Assembly (NCBI RefSeq): GCF_023101765.2
Contig: NC_064228.1
Span: forward strand, 6,750,501 to 6,814,500
Reading direction: 5' to 3'
Length of the DNA: 64,000 bases
DNA from: Spodoptera frugiperda
Lineage: Eukaryota; Arthropoda; Insecta; Lepidoptera; Noctuidae
Notes under the pieces: generated by a model
What the model saw: only the letters and a program-made list of their open reading frames with translations
What the model was told of the DNA's origin: nothing
Database searches by the model: none
Translations under genes and position numbers: made by a program
In this document: one piece after another, positions 1 through 10,757 of the stretch
How positions within the stretch are numbered: position 1 is the stretch's first letter
How the letters are laid out: every line of letters begins with the position of its first letter

Positions 1-215
1 CCAACCCGCATTGAGTGAGCGTGGTGATTAATGCTCAAACCTTCTCCGTGTGAGAAGAGGCCTTTGGTTAGCAGTGGTCACTTATAGACTGATGATGTGA
101 TGTGATAGGGCGACCGGTATAGATCATTAGATTTAGATTTCAGCCATGATCGTCCCACTGCAGGGCAAAGGCCTCCCTACTGTCCTTCCACTCCTCTCTG
201 TTGAAGCTTTTTGCG
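1..215 (+). repeat. LINE 3'-tail-like dispersed repeat
   Basis: The segment carries the phrase gagcgtggtgattaatgctc followed by a fragment containing atcgtcccactgcagg. Related text recurs at 7270-7365 and 36215-36290 (+) and at about 62130-62190 (-), and the second half at 13410-13465 and 33890-33915. Such text is typical of 3' ends of lepidopteran LINEs; assignment to a clade is not possible here. Confidence 0.5.
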
Positions 216-1922
216 GCCAATCCTTGTCATTATTATATTATATCATGGATCATTATGTAGACTTAGAATATACCTATCGTCTATAAGTTATACCTAATGA
301 AATAATAAACCTAACGCAACCCATCTTTCAGCAATCTCTACATAACTAGTTATATCTAAATATATCACATACAAACGCATATAATATGTTAGTCACACAC
401 AGTTTCCCGCGTCATACCGTAGCATTGTTCATCTTTGTGTTTACTAATCGCATACCAATCTGCTCATACCCGTACTGTATCGTTAAAGATGTGTAGCTGT
501 ACTGCGAAGTTAGATTGACCGTAAATTTTTGGTAATTACTGACGGACAAAAGACGTAACTGTTAACTAAAGAATGCTGTTGCCATGTAAAAAGAAGTAAA
601 ATCGAGAAACAAGAAAAATAACTACACTTGGCAGCAAAGATACGAAGCCATTAGCGTTTTCTGATTTTCATTTCATGATATATGATTTTTTATACAAGTA
701 TTTTATTAATTGGTAGTGTTGTTGTATTAATTAGTGGCCGGTGCGAATGAACCAATCAATCAGAGCGCCTAACGCGCTTCGATTTCGGTCTTGTTAAACG
801 TAAAACAAACTCGTAATAAGCCCTCTATTCTAAAAGAAAATACAATCACTATTTTCAGACCCCTTACGTAGTTAAAAAGATTAACAGAATTAAAAAATAA
901 ACAATAATCCTTGACCCGTCTCTCATATTATAAATCTCATAACTCTTTTCATAATCTCACCAGCTCCCAGTCTTTAAATTCGCCTGTTTTGCGCAGTTCA
1001 TCTTAAAAAATAAGAAATATGTGTATAGCGAGCGAGTCTTAAGAATATTTAGAATATACAAAACTGAGATAGAGCGAGATTTATGGCTTTATTAAACAAC
1101 ATTCTGGTAATAACTTGTACGATGAGACTGGCCAATTTCCCATCCTACACCCAACATGACTTATGACTCGTAAAATATTTCTTACAAAGTAGCCATTTAG
1201 TTCTCATTATTAAAGATTTGAGGTCCATTAAAAAGGTACCTTATTACTTAGGTATAGAAAAGTAAATAGTTCGGTCAAATTAGACCAAAAAATCAGTAAA
1301 CCCTCGACAAATTCACACCTAGCTTAAAATTGGTATAAATGTTTAAATCACAATTATAAACATTGTGTCAAAAGTCCCGATTGATCCCATTTAAGGAAAA
1401 AATTTTAGCGGGGTTAAGAAGGTCCAAAAATTTGGTTCAAGGGAGTATTAATGCAGTTGATAGGAGGACACAAATCAAACGTGCAGTCCGATTGCAGTCT
1501 GCGTGCAGTCAGATGTACAGTTCACATAATGCTGGGCTTCACGGTTGGCTGTCAGTCCGTCTGTCTAGAGCCTAAGATGTTTGGCAAAAAAAAAACCCAA
1601 AATCTTCCTACAAACATCGGAAAAACAGAAAACAATTGTTTCCAAACAATATTTTCAAAAGAAAAACTGGATAAAGCCAAACACACAACTCGCGGAGATC
1701 TGATAGGTGGATATAATAGAATCAGGAATTTGTGACGTCATCGCAGACATCATAACGTTTGGTGGGCGGCACTCCATTCTTATAATAGGGCTGGCTATTC
1801 AGTGCAGAATTGTTTTAATTTTCCTGATTACTTATCATCAGTTGATCCGGTGATCTATCTGCTCGTTCTTCCCCTATCCCTTAAAAAAAGTGCACAGTTA
1901 ATGTAGTGACTAAATGGTCTGA
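216..1922. other. AT-rich interval without recognisable gene
   Basis: No convincing exon is seen. Two overlapping ORFs of 70 and 94 codons near 1363-1735 have low-complexity, non-family-like translations and no splice context. The only structured element is a partial fold-back MITE at about 733-830. Confidence 0.5.
733..830. repeat. CCAAT-bearing fold-back MITE, partial copy
   Basis: The text cggtgcgaatgaacc, then caatcagagcgc, then taaacgtaaaacaaactcgtaataag matches the right half of the elements at 18115-18266 and about 12310-12470. The left half is missing here. Confidence 0.55.
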
Positions 1923-2077
1923 GGGTTATTTTTTGAGGGAGAAAGTCATCCAATGACTTCTCCTGCACTTGCACGAAGCGAGAGCGAATGTCTGACTCTT
2001 ACTGACTAAAAACCACGCCGTTGCTACTCCTTCTTTTTGAGTCGGAGCCCCTGTAACCTATCCGCAGCTCCGGATCG
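1923..2077 (-). repeat. Repeat C copy
   Basis: Reverse complement of the repeat whose plus form runs from ggagctgcggactacc through gtcagtaagagtctgacact to a T-to-A rich end. This copy begins ttttttgagggagaaagtc and ends at gcagctccgg. Diverged by several substitutions. Confidence 0.65.
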
Positions 2078-2999
2078 ATCTGAGAACTAAGTGTGAGTTT
2101 TTTTCTACCGCGTTTAGCCCTCTTGATTGGTTGTTTAAATGGATTTGGCCAATCAGAGGGTTGAACGCGGTAACGTTTCCATTGCATTACCGTAAAAATA
2201 TCGCTCTACGCCCTCATCTACTACACCAGTTTACGCAACACACGTATCGTGGAAATTATCTTACTGGACAATTCATCTTATGATTCATAACTTGTTATTT
2301 GAAGTCTGCGTGTAATGTGTAGGTATATTTGCGTAAACGCACCCACATATATAACACAGGATGAACTCCTTCGCAGTCTGCTTCATTGTCAATGGAGTAT
2401 CAACAAGGTGGGAGTATTACCACATTGAATAGCAAAGCTTTGTAAACTTGTTTGTAACGATATCTCAACATTTTTAACGTTGATAAGTCTGCGTTTGGCC
2501 GCCAACCCGCTTACTGCCAGGACGGCGAAGCGAAGATGTGACCGAAGATGGAGCACACAAACTTAGAAAGTACCTATTTACTCTGACCTTGAAAACACCC
2601 GGGTTGTATTTCTCAGGAAAGATAGAAGTCGGCAGATTGTTCAATATTTTCTTTTTCGCGCACCCCTTCTTAAATCAACCGAGAAAATGAAACGACCGTC
2701 TTAGCTAGGTCATTGCCAAGCACTAAATCTATACCTATGTATTGTAGGTATATAGGTATATTAAACAAACTATTAAAAAAATAAGATGTCACTCGCAAAC
2801 TCATATCGTAAACGCGACTCATAAAATGAGAATAAATTAAGGTAAGATGCCCAATTTCTGGCCACGAGCCAACCAACGTTAAATATGTTGATAAAATGAT
2901 TTATTGCGTGTTTTAGAATTTAACTTATTGACGATTAGTCATCGTTGAAGTGTTGCATCGTTAAATTCATTGGTGTTTAATAAAAAAATAAGTTTTAAT
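2078..2999. other. Intergenic or intronic DNA, nothing recognised
   Basis: AT-rich sequence with no ORF that resembles a protein family and no repeat shared with the rest of the window, apart from short direct repeats of tataggtat near 2740. Confidence 0.4.
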
Positions 3000-3275
3000 C
3001 TGCCTTCTTGGTCGAGTGGTCGCAAGTGCGACTGCCGGGCAAGGGGTATCGAGTTAGATTCCAGGGTCGGACGAAGTGTTGCTGGACTTTTTTCGGTTTT
3101 CGAAAATTTCTCAGTAGTAGCATAGAGTCTGGAAATGTGCCAGGTATATGGCAATAGGCTCACCACCTATTAAATGGGACTTAAAACACTAATGGTGAAA
3201 AGTGGGTGTACATTGTATAGCGGCATTATGTGCCGTAATGGTAAAAGGCGTGACGTTGCATTTAATAAAAAAAAG
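3000..3275 (+). mobile_element. SINE-A (tRNA-derived SINE)
   Basis: The head is tRNA-like (tggtcgagtggtcgcaagtg, then a degenerate B box), followed by a body with ttttcggttttcgaaaatttctc and a 3' part ending aaaaggcgtgacgttg plus an A-rich tail. It shares the full structure with copies at 8419, 17195, 25374, 40884 and 52362. The B box is mutated (gagttagattcc). Lepidopteran HaSE-type SINEs look like this; the name is from memory. Confidence 0.75.
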
Positions 3276-4052
3276 TATTCTATTTTGAATCTGTGGTAAC
3301 GGAACTGTCAGTTGTGTCAAATCTTTTTGATCTGTGGAACTGTCAAACTGATTGTCAATGTCAAACAATTCTGTGAATTGAGATGATGACGATTATAATG
3401 TTGATAAATGTCATAATTGTAAACATTTCCGGGTGTCAGGTTCATGGAATAATACTCATATTGTTACTAGATCTTTGCTAAAATTAAGTCGTTTATTGTT
3501 GACTGTATTAATAGAAGCTGGCGTAATATTTATACATCAAAGTTTCATCTTTTAGCTAGGATTTTAGTGTGTGATTTTAGTGAACAAAAGATCAACGAAA
3601 TAAATCAGAAAATATTATTAGAGGAGAATAAAAAGAAAACGATAGTTTCCACTTCCCTAGAGACAGAATGACTTAAGCAGTGACATGTCATGTCAAAATT
3701 TTCGTCATTCCCTTGAGTTTTCTATTCGTTCAATCGACTATCGCTTAAATCCATTTTCATAAACTTAACATAACTAGCGAATCAACTCTATCTATTTTTA
3801 CCTACAACTCAAAATTACATACTACAATATATCTTCCTCTCTGATAAACTACAGCGAAAACTGAATTTATATTCGTTATATACGCAAAATATTCGCGTAG
3901 GATGGGTTTGAGAAGTATATTTAATTTTAGATTGGTGTATCCAGACTGATCGACGCTGTAGGAGGGAAGGCTCAAGGTTATACTGACCCTTTTCTATTTT
4001 CTGTCGGACTTAGTCAATCTTAATGACAGAATTTAAAGAAAATCTCTTCATA

Positions 4053-4233
4053 TTTCGAAATCTCTATATATAAAAATCAATTGCTGTTCGTTAGTCTCGC
4101 TAAAACTCGGGAACGGCTGGACCGATTTGGCAAATTTTGGCCTTAAATAGTTTGTGCAAGTCCAGGGGAGGTATAAAAGGTGAAAAAAATAATAATATTT
4201 GAGGCGGTACAAAGTTTGCCGGGTCAGCTAGTA
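4053..4233 (+). mobile_element. Non-autonomous element, Helitron-like termini
   Basis: It begins tctctatatataaaaatcaattg, continues with cggctggaccgatttgg, and ends gtttgccgggtcagctagt. The 5' TC and 3' CTAGT ends fit a Helitron-type non-autonomous element, but no hairpin or autonomous gene is present, so the class is an inference. Confidence 0.4.
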
Positions 4234-4805
4234 AACCTATACATGTTTAATGGTTATACAATTGGTAATTCGAACGAAAAATAAAATTCTAAGTTGACTA
4301 AATGATTCGCTAATTTCGATAAGTGCTTATCGGCATAAAACTCTCAACAATTCTAAGTTGCATAGAGATAGGGTCAGAAAAATCTCGGAACTAGCAAATT
4401 AAAATTACGGCCCATTTGATATTTCAAAGATTCGGTAAATGAAATGTCCCCCAGTTTTGAATATAACGAGTCCGTTGTATCACATCGTATACATAACACC
4501 TTAAAAACTTACATTCATTACAACATGGCTTCTCCTACTGGGGAGAAACAAGCATAGTGTTATGTTTATGGGTTCCCAAATCCGGCCATTGTGTAAACAC
4601 CATGGTAACACGTAGACAAATAGTAAATATTTGCATTTTCACATACACTACTCCTTAAAATAAAGTGTTACATCAGCTTAGGTAAGTTGGTAGGTAGGTA
4701 ACAAGGTACTTGATTTTAAATAAGAAATAGATCGAACATTAGAACTAACTAAGTATACTAAGATAATTGCCATAAGCAGCTGATAATACCAAAGTAAATA
4801 TAGCT

Positions 4806-4942
4806 GTTTTTTGAGGGGGGAAATCATCCAAAAACTTCTGGGCGAGGTGGGAGGGAGTGTCAGACTTTTACTGACTAAAAACTACTCCTGCTTTTCGAGC
4901 CGGAGTTTCGGTCGCTAGGCACTCCGCAGCTTCAAGTCAAAG
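4806..4942 (-). repeat. Repeat C copy
   Basis: Begins ttttttgaggggggaaatcatcc and ends near cactccgcagctt; contains the family phrase ttactgactaaaaac. Same family as 1923-2077. Confidence 0.7.
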
Positions 4943-5170
4943 CAAATATAGCTGTAAACATACTTCGAAAATTGTCTGTCATTTTCTCGTAGCAAAGTAT
5001 TAGGTATCTTTTAATAATTTAAAATCCATATTTTCTAACTAGAAATGCAACAAAACTTATGCATCGCCAATTTAACTATCATAGATGAGAATAAAATACC
5101 CACAATAAAATAAACGTCGCAATAACATAAACAACTCAACACCTACTTATTAACGACAGATTTCGAACAC

Positions 5171-5307
5171 TATAAAACATATAAAAACAAGGAATAAAAT
5201 ATAATTAAACTGTCTAAAGTGTTAAAATTATGTTTGACTGTAACAAACAGTGATTTTGTATAAGTTTATTTAAGTGTATAAGTGAAATATAAGTGATTAC
5301 AATAACT
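5171..5307 (+). promoter_or_regulatory. Candidate alternative promoter and 5' UTR of the PHLDB-like gene
   Basis: TATAAAA at 5171-5177 is followed by AT-rich sequence and a candidate 5' UTR. An upstream ATG at 5230 opens a seven-codon reading frame that stops at 5253, before the candidate coding start at 5308. There is no experimental support. The inference rests on the TATA box, its spacing, and the following ORF with a consensus donor. Confidence 0.3.
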
Positions 5308-5376
5308 ATGTCTGTCTGGTTGACTTTGGTTAAGAGTTCTCATTGGGGGCTCCCGTGCAACCCTAGACCTGTGTTT
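5308..5376 (+). CDS. Candidate alternative first coding exon of the PHLDB-like gene
   Basis: ATG at 5308 opens 23 codons (MSVWLTLVKSSHWGL...PVF) that end exactly at a consensus donor GTAAGT (5377-5382) in phase 0. The next recognised exon at 6880 also starts in phase 0, so joining them keeps the frame and would give a 224-residue short isoform made of a linker plus the PH domain. The exon has no homology I recognise. The alternative is that the exon at 6880 is only spliced to exons left of the window and this ORF is chance. Confidence 0.3.
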
Positions 5377-5706
5377 GTAAGTATTCTATGTGTGTTATTA
5401 ATGTATTATAATTCTTGTGAGACGGGCTTACTCACATAATTAATTTACGAGGTAACTCGACAAGTTTCAAGCCACGCTAGGGGCTCATAGTCATGGATTA
5501 AGCGGCATTGCGCGACAAACGACGCGGCGAATTTTGTGCTGCTATCTGACAAGACTATGAACCCCTAGCTTATTTGCGTAAACCACACAACAAACTGATG
5601 TTTAAACGTTTTTAATTATTGAATATTGGGCACGCAAAACTGCCAATAAAGGTCTTTCAGTTTACTTGAAAAAATACGAGTAGAGTTCAATATAAATTAA
5701 CTAAAA

Positions 5707-5841
5707 ATCACGGTTTACTTACGTATATTAATGGAGAAAAGCTCTACTAGTTTCGAGTCACAGAGGGACTCTTCGTCGTGAGCAGCGACATCGCGTCGTA
5801 GTAGAGCTTTTCTCTATGAATTTACGTGAGTAAACTGTGAT
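5707..5841. mobile_element. Fold-back MITE, family G
   Basis: Inverted ends atcacggtttact...gtgagtaaactgtgat, with internal arms ggagaaaagctctact and agtagagcttttctc. Related copies lie at 35473-35636 and, incomplete, about 57500-57645. No coding capacity. Confidence 0.65.
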
Positions 5842-6246
5842 GTTTATCATGAAAGTTATTATAAATTAAAAAGAGTGCAATATACTACAATTTCTTTAAT
5901 CAAGCGATCCCTTCTATAAATTTTATTAATATACCTATCATGGACACAAAAAAAACCACGCACTATTTTAAAGGTGTTCACCCCACTCCTTTTAATTCAG
6001 TTCACCGGCACGATGTACCAGAGATCCAAATTAAAAATATTCTCCCAAGAAAACAATGCACTATTTTTAACCACGCCGCCTAAACAATACCTGGCAAACA
6101 CGAATTATAATGAAGGAGTATTTTGAAAACCTGTCTCAAACTGTCTGATGGAAATTGCATCAGGATTGTCAGTTTGTCAGTTTTGAACTGTTTAAAAACA
6201 CTCTAACTAAAGCGTCTCTAATAGTGCGAAACGAAGCTAAGCTAAG

Positions 6247-6690
6247 AGTAGGAGAGCCATGTTTCGGCACGAATGGGCCGGGTCGATCGGATTGACACTA
6301 CGGCCTCACAGAAAACTTACGTGAAACAACCCTCGTGTTATGTTTCGTTGTGTAAGCGGGTGCGGAGCGGTTCCCCCAATAACCCTTAAATTCCAAACCC
6401 CCAAAAGGCCGAGAACGCACTTGTAATGGCGCATTTACATTAGTCGGTTAGACCGCATTCGGCTGCAGGCCGTATTCGGTCACCAACTAATATAAACAGG
6501 TATTCGTTTGGCCGTATTCGGTTTGGCCGTATTAATTCGGTGTCTGTGAAACCGAATGCGGCCGCCGCCTTCGGTGACCGACCTACGACCGACCTAATGT
6601 AAACGCGCCATAACGCCTCTCGCGTTTCGGGTGCCCATGGGCAGCGGCGATTGCTTACCTTCAGATCCTTCTGCTCGTTTTAAAAATATT
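6247..6690 (-). repeat. Repeat B copy split by a MITE
   Basis: Reads as the reverse complement of repeat B: ggagagccatgtttcggcac, ggcctcacagaaaac, aacccttaaattcc, aacgcacttgtaa, then resumes taacgcctct...gggcagcggcgattgcttacc. It is interrupted at 6427-6610 by an unrelated element flanked by TAA on both sides. Confidence 0.7.
6427..6610. mobile_element. PIF/Harbinger-like MITE inserted in repeat B
   Basis: Termini are TGGCGCATTTACATTAG and, inverted, CTAATGTAAACGCGCCA. TAA flanks both sides (6424-6426 and 6611-6613), matching the 3-bp TWA target duplication of the PIF/Harbinger superfamily. Removing the 184 bp plus one TAA restores the uninterrupted repeat B text. Confidence 0.7.
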
Positions 6691-6879
6691 TTCTTATGGT
6701 ATGTTTCGGTAAACGAGCTTGTTAGACCTCTACCGCACCGTCCCATTTAACACCTAAATATCTCAAAAAGTGTGTAAAGAGTAAATTCTCACACAGAACT
6801 TCTGGACACTCCTTTCCTCCTCCTTCTTCACCATTATCACCAACAATGTTCTAAACCTCGTATGTTTGTTTGTCCACAG

Positions 6880-9800
6880 CTCCAAGTAAGGAACTCGCGC
6901 ACGGAATCGACGGAGGACGACAAACGCAGCGACGACAGCCGCCCGCTCAGCCATGCCTCCGATTTTAGCAGGGATAATATCTGTAAGTACTCAATAACAT
7001 CTTCTATAAGAACTAGTCATCTAAATCTAAATAGAACTCAAAGATGACTGACTGACACAGTGATCTATCAACGCACAGCCCAAACCACTGGACGGATCGG
7101 GCTGAAATTTGGCATGCAGGTAGATGTTATGACGTAGGCATCCGCTAAGAAAGAATTTTGATCAATCCTATCCCTAAAGGGATAAAATAGGCGATGAAAG
7201 TTTGTATGAAACTTTGGCATTTCTTCTTTATTTTCTGGTTAATAAACTGCAATTATTACTATCACAATCTCATTGAGCAAACATGGTGATTAACGGTAAA
7301 ACCCCTCCGTGCGAGAAGAGGTTTTTGGTCAGCAGCGGCCATTTATAGACTATTAATGGTGTGATGTGATTATCATCACACTAACATTATAGATGTAAAA
7401 GTTTGGTCGTTTTTCCGTCAATTACGCTGAAAATACTGAACGGATTTTGATGAAATTTGGTATCACCCACCCTTTTTAACGCACGGAAATACTGGTGAAA
7501 TCACTGCCAGAACTTAGTAATATCTGGCGGGTTTCCGTAGGTCCGGTTCGAAGATCAGGAATAGGAACGGAGTGGTTTTTAGTTATTGCGTTTGGCAAAG
7601 TATATCACTACTAGCTACTTCCGCGCGGTTTCACCCGCTCTGCTCGGCTTCTATTGGTTATAGCGCGATGTTTTATAGCCTATAGCCTTCCTCGATAAAT
7701 GGACTATCCAACACAAAAAGAATTATTTAAATCGGACCAGTAGTTCCGGAGATTAGCGCGTTCAAACAAACACAAACAAACAAACAAACTCTTCAGCTTT
7801 ATAATATAAGTATAGATATGTAATGCATCTTCCACAGTATCACTGAGCTCAGCGCCGCGGCGCAGTCGGCGCGGCGTGGCGCCGTACAGCGAGTCCCAGC
7901 GCCCTCTGACGCGGTACCTGCCCGTCGATAGAGACGACTTCGATCTCCGGAGACATGTCGAGTCTGCTGGTACGTATATTTTTAAATATCGCGAGGTTAT
8001 AGCTCTGGGGCCTTAGTCTGCTATTACAATTGTGTCAGAATGGTCGATCATTGATCAGTGCGAGAGGGACGGAGCTCAATGATCGACCATTCTGACACAA
8101 TTGTAATAGCAGACTAAGGCCCCTGGACTAAATAAATTGGAACAAGCGCGCGCGGCTTACTCTATGGGGGTCTACTGGTCCCCATGTTCAGATCTAGCAA
8201 AAAATCTGTTTGTCTAATAATTTTAATGAAGGAACCTTTAATAAATTATTATAACATTATCGAATTCTACTTATTAGACAAAAATATGAGGTCTGCTTAT
8301 ATGCTGTACCTATATGTATAAGTTCCGGTGTACCTTGAAACCAGTAGAGTTTTCGTCTAGTAGTTTATGTTAATAATATAATATGTATATTCAGTTTTTA
8401 CTTTATTACTTATACTAAGTTGCCTCGTTGGCCGAGTGGTTGCAAGTGCGACTGCCGGGCAAAGGGTCTCGGGTTCTATTCCCGGGTCGGGCGAAGTATT
8501 ACTGGGCTTTTTTCGGTTTTTCGAAAATTTCTCAGTAGTAGCACGGAGTCTGGAAATGTGGCAATAGGCTCACCACCTATTACATGGGACTTACAACATA
8601 AATTGTGAAATGTGGGTGTACATTGGCATTATGTGCCATAATGTGCACCTCTGCCTACCCCTTCGGAGATTAAAGGCGTGACGTTATAAAAAAAACTTAA
8701 ACGTATACTAAGTTTGAAACCGACTCACAACGAGAGCTTTCAATACACAACATCACCTACTTAAAATGCGCACATCTCATTTGTTTACCATTTGCCAAAT
8801 GGTTTTTTGCAATGTTGCTCAGGTACACTTTTCGCGTTGAAAATAATAAATATTTATATTACCTAATTATGGGAGTTGAAGTTTATTTATTGGTGTCAAG
8901 ATGCGAAATCAGTTTTGTTTATTTTCTTAAACTGACGTAATAATAGCTGTTTAACAATTTCTACTGCTCTCTAGCCAAGTTAAGATGGAGTTTCTTGCTC
9001 GTTCTTCTCCATACGCATCTACACTTCGGATCGAGCACTTAGCTTTACTGTCAAGAGACAGCGCCTGTTTAGTGATGAATGGATATATATTTTTTTATGA
9101 AAACGAGCAGACGGGTCACCTGACGGTAAGCAATCGCCGCCGCCCATGGACACTTGAAACACCAGATTACAAGTGCGTTGCCGGCTTTTTGGGGGTTAGG
9201 AATTTAAGGGTTGTTAGGGAATCGGAGATTAGGAAGGTTGGTAATTGGGCCTCCGGTAACCTCACTCACACAACGAAACACAACGCAAGCGTTGTTTCAC
9301 GTCAGTTTTGTGTGAGGCCGTAGTATCACTCCGGTCGAGCCGGCCCATTCGTGCCGAAGCATGGCTCTCCCACACTTAAAATGCATTAACCTTGAGTTGT
9401 CTACTTACAGGTCACCAAATAGAAGTGTGTCCGTACCTGACGGTGACGCCGACCTCCTGTCGCGGGTACCTACACAAACTCGGCGCCAAGTTCCACACAT
9501 GGTCCAAACGGTAAGTAAAATAAAGCATAAATCGCGTTAATAAGAAGATAGTATAAAAAAACTTTTAGTTAACCCGGAGCTGCGAACTACCTAGCGGGTT
9601 ACCGGAGCTCCGGCTCGAAGAGCAGGAGTAGGAACGAGGTGGTTTTTAGTCAGTAAGAGTCTGACACTCCCTCTCGCCTCGACCAAGGCGGGAGAAGTTA
9701 TTGGATGATTTCCCCACTCAAAAAAGCAGTTTAGTTAACTATCTAGATACTTTATGCAGCGCAATAGTACCTACGTAGAACACTGATTGATTCAAAATTA

Positions 9801-10500
9801 ATGTCGATACCTTAAATTTTTTAGTTTGTTCCTGTGAAGGCATTTGAAACTGATTATTAAAAATATCTTTACCCATATTGCAGGTGGTTCGTTTTCGACC
9901 GCGAAACGAAAACGTTCGTCTACTACTGGGACAAGAGCGAGAAGAAGCCGAGAGGGGGAGCCTACTTCCAAGTAAGTTTACTTCTATTTAGTCACTACAT
10001 CGCCGAGTATTTTTTCTGTGACAACTTTACAAGACGCCATGCCATTATGATTGTGAAGCATCTAGTCTAGGCACTATAGCGCAAGTCGATATTCGAATTC
10101 TAATTTACCCTTACCTCCATTTTGTTTATTCGTAAACTCCTATTTTAATGATAAAAAATTTATAAAACGTATTCAGATTATACTGACTTAAAAATCTTCA
10201 TCTCATTTAATTCATCAGACAATTTCAAACGCATAGACTGACTTTCGCATTCGTAGTACTTTAATATTAAAGATCCAGGTTTGACAGCCATTCTTAAATA
10301 TATTTTCTCCTTTCCAGGTCATAGAAGAAGTATATCTTGACCACGGGAACACATCGAAATCACCGAACCCTTTGACTACCTTCATTGTGAAGACGAGGCA
10401 ACGTCGCTACTACCTCATGGCGCCATCTGGCGAGGCAGCGAGGATATGGATCGACGTCATATTCACAGGGGCCCAGGGCTATACCGAATACCTAGAATGA
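6880..10500 (+). CDS. PHLDB-like pleckstrin homology domain protein, 3' part
   Basis: Five coding exons: 6880-6982, 7838-7969, 9411-9510, 9884-9971 and 10318-10500 (stop TGA 10498-10500), all with GT-AG junctions and compatible phases (0-1, 1-1, 1-2, 2-0, 0). The 201 residues read as a charged Ser/Arg linker, the conserved lead-in LTRYLPVDRDDFDLRRHVES, then a C-terminal PH domain (CRGYLHKLGAKFHTWSKRWFV at the start, RIWIDVIFTGAQGYTEYLE at the end). This order and the C-terminal placement match the pleckstrin-homology-like domain family B (LL5/PHLDB), cytoplasmic proteins that bind phosphoinositides and organise cortical microtubule and adhesion sites. The N-terminal FHA and coiled-coil part is not in the window and should lie to the left, unless the exon at 5308-5376 gives a short isoform. 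Introns hold SINE-A, repeats B and C and a 48-bp perfect hairpin. Confidence 0.85.
7030..7830. repeat. Intronic cluster of LINE tails and repeat fragments
   Basis: 7040-7230 carries cactggacggatcgggctgaaatttgg, a recurrent lepidopteran transposon-tail phrase. 7270-7365 repeats the window-start LINE tail, and 7525-7590 is a diverged repeat C piece. 7615-7820 ends in cggttt...gttcaaacaaacac(aaac)n...ataatataagtatagat, and its inverted relative lies at about 56085-56285. Confidence 0.5.
8007..8123. repeat. Perfect 48-bp inverted repeat (hairpin) in intron
   Basis: The left arm 8007-8054 and right arm 8076-8123 are exact reverse complements (48/48) with a 21-base loop. It lies in the intron between PHLDB-like exons 7838-7969 and 9411-9510. 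Most likely a young MITE; no clear target-site duplication was found. Confidence 0.85.
8419..8695 (+). mobile_element. SINE-A
   Basis: Well-preserved copy with tRNA-like A and B boxes (tggccgagtggttgcaagtg; gggttctattccc), the ttcggtttttcgaaaatttctcag body and an A-rich end after aaaggcgtgacgtt. Intronic in the PHLDB-like gene, same orientation. Confidence 0.8.
8970..9376 (+). repeat. Repeat B copy with upstream dispersed fragment
   Basis: 8970-9065 contains gatggagtttcttgctcgttc, a frequent lepidopteran repeat phrase. 9100-9376 is a nearly complete repeat B (ggtcacctgacggtaagcaatcg to ccgaagcatggctctccca). Together they create a 112-codon ORF that is a by-product of repeats. Confidence 0.65.
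9570..9726 (+). repeat. Repeat C copy
   Basis: Runs from cggagctgcgaactacctagcggg to gatgatttccccactcaaaaaag; intronic in the PHLDB-like gene, between the exons ending 9510 and starting 9884. Confidence 0.75.
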
Positions 10501-10751
10501 ACAAATTAAAAAGCACTGAAGGAAACATACTTTAATTAAGATCTGATTTTTAGCTAAAAAATCAGACTTTTTGAATAGAAACTCGACGGGTGTTTCGTAT
10601 TTTTTGCTATGACAACACCTGTCTCTTTTTTTAGTCTGGCAATGTAGGTAGGAAATGTCAAAATAATACAAGAGCTCAGTTTTAGCAGCTGAAGAAGTGA
10701 ATTTGGACAGGTATGACTCTGTTGAGTGTTTTTTTGTCTATCTGTATGTTG

Positions 10752-10757
10752 AATAAA
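10752..10757 (+). promoter_or_regulatory. First poly(A) signal of the PHLDB-like gene
   Basis: AATAAA within gaataaataaata, 252 bases after the TGA. Later signals in the AT-rich downstream DNA could give longer 3' UTRs. Confidence 0.45.

Noticed and set aside
8985..9323. 112-codon ORF beginning MEFLARSSPY
   Set aside because: It is composed of two dispersed repeats (a gagtttcttgctcg fragment and repeat B) found elsewhere; no protein family, and it lies in an intron.
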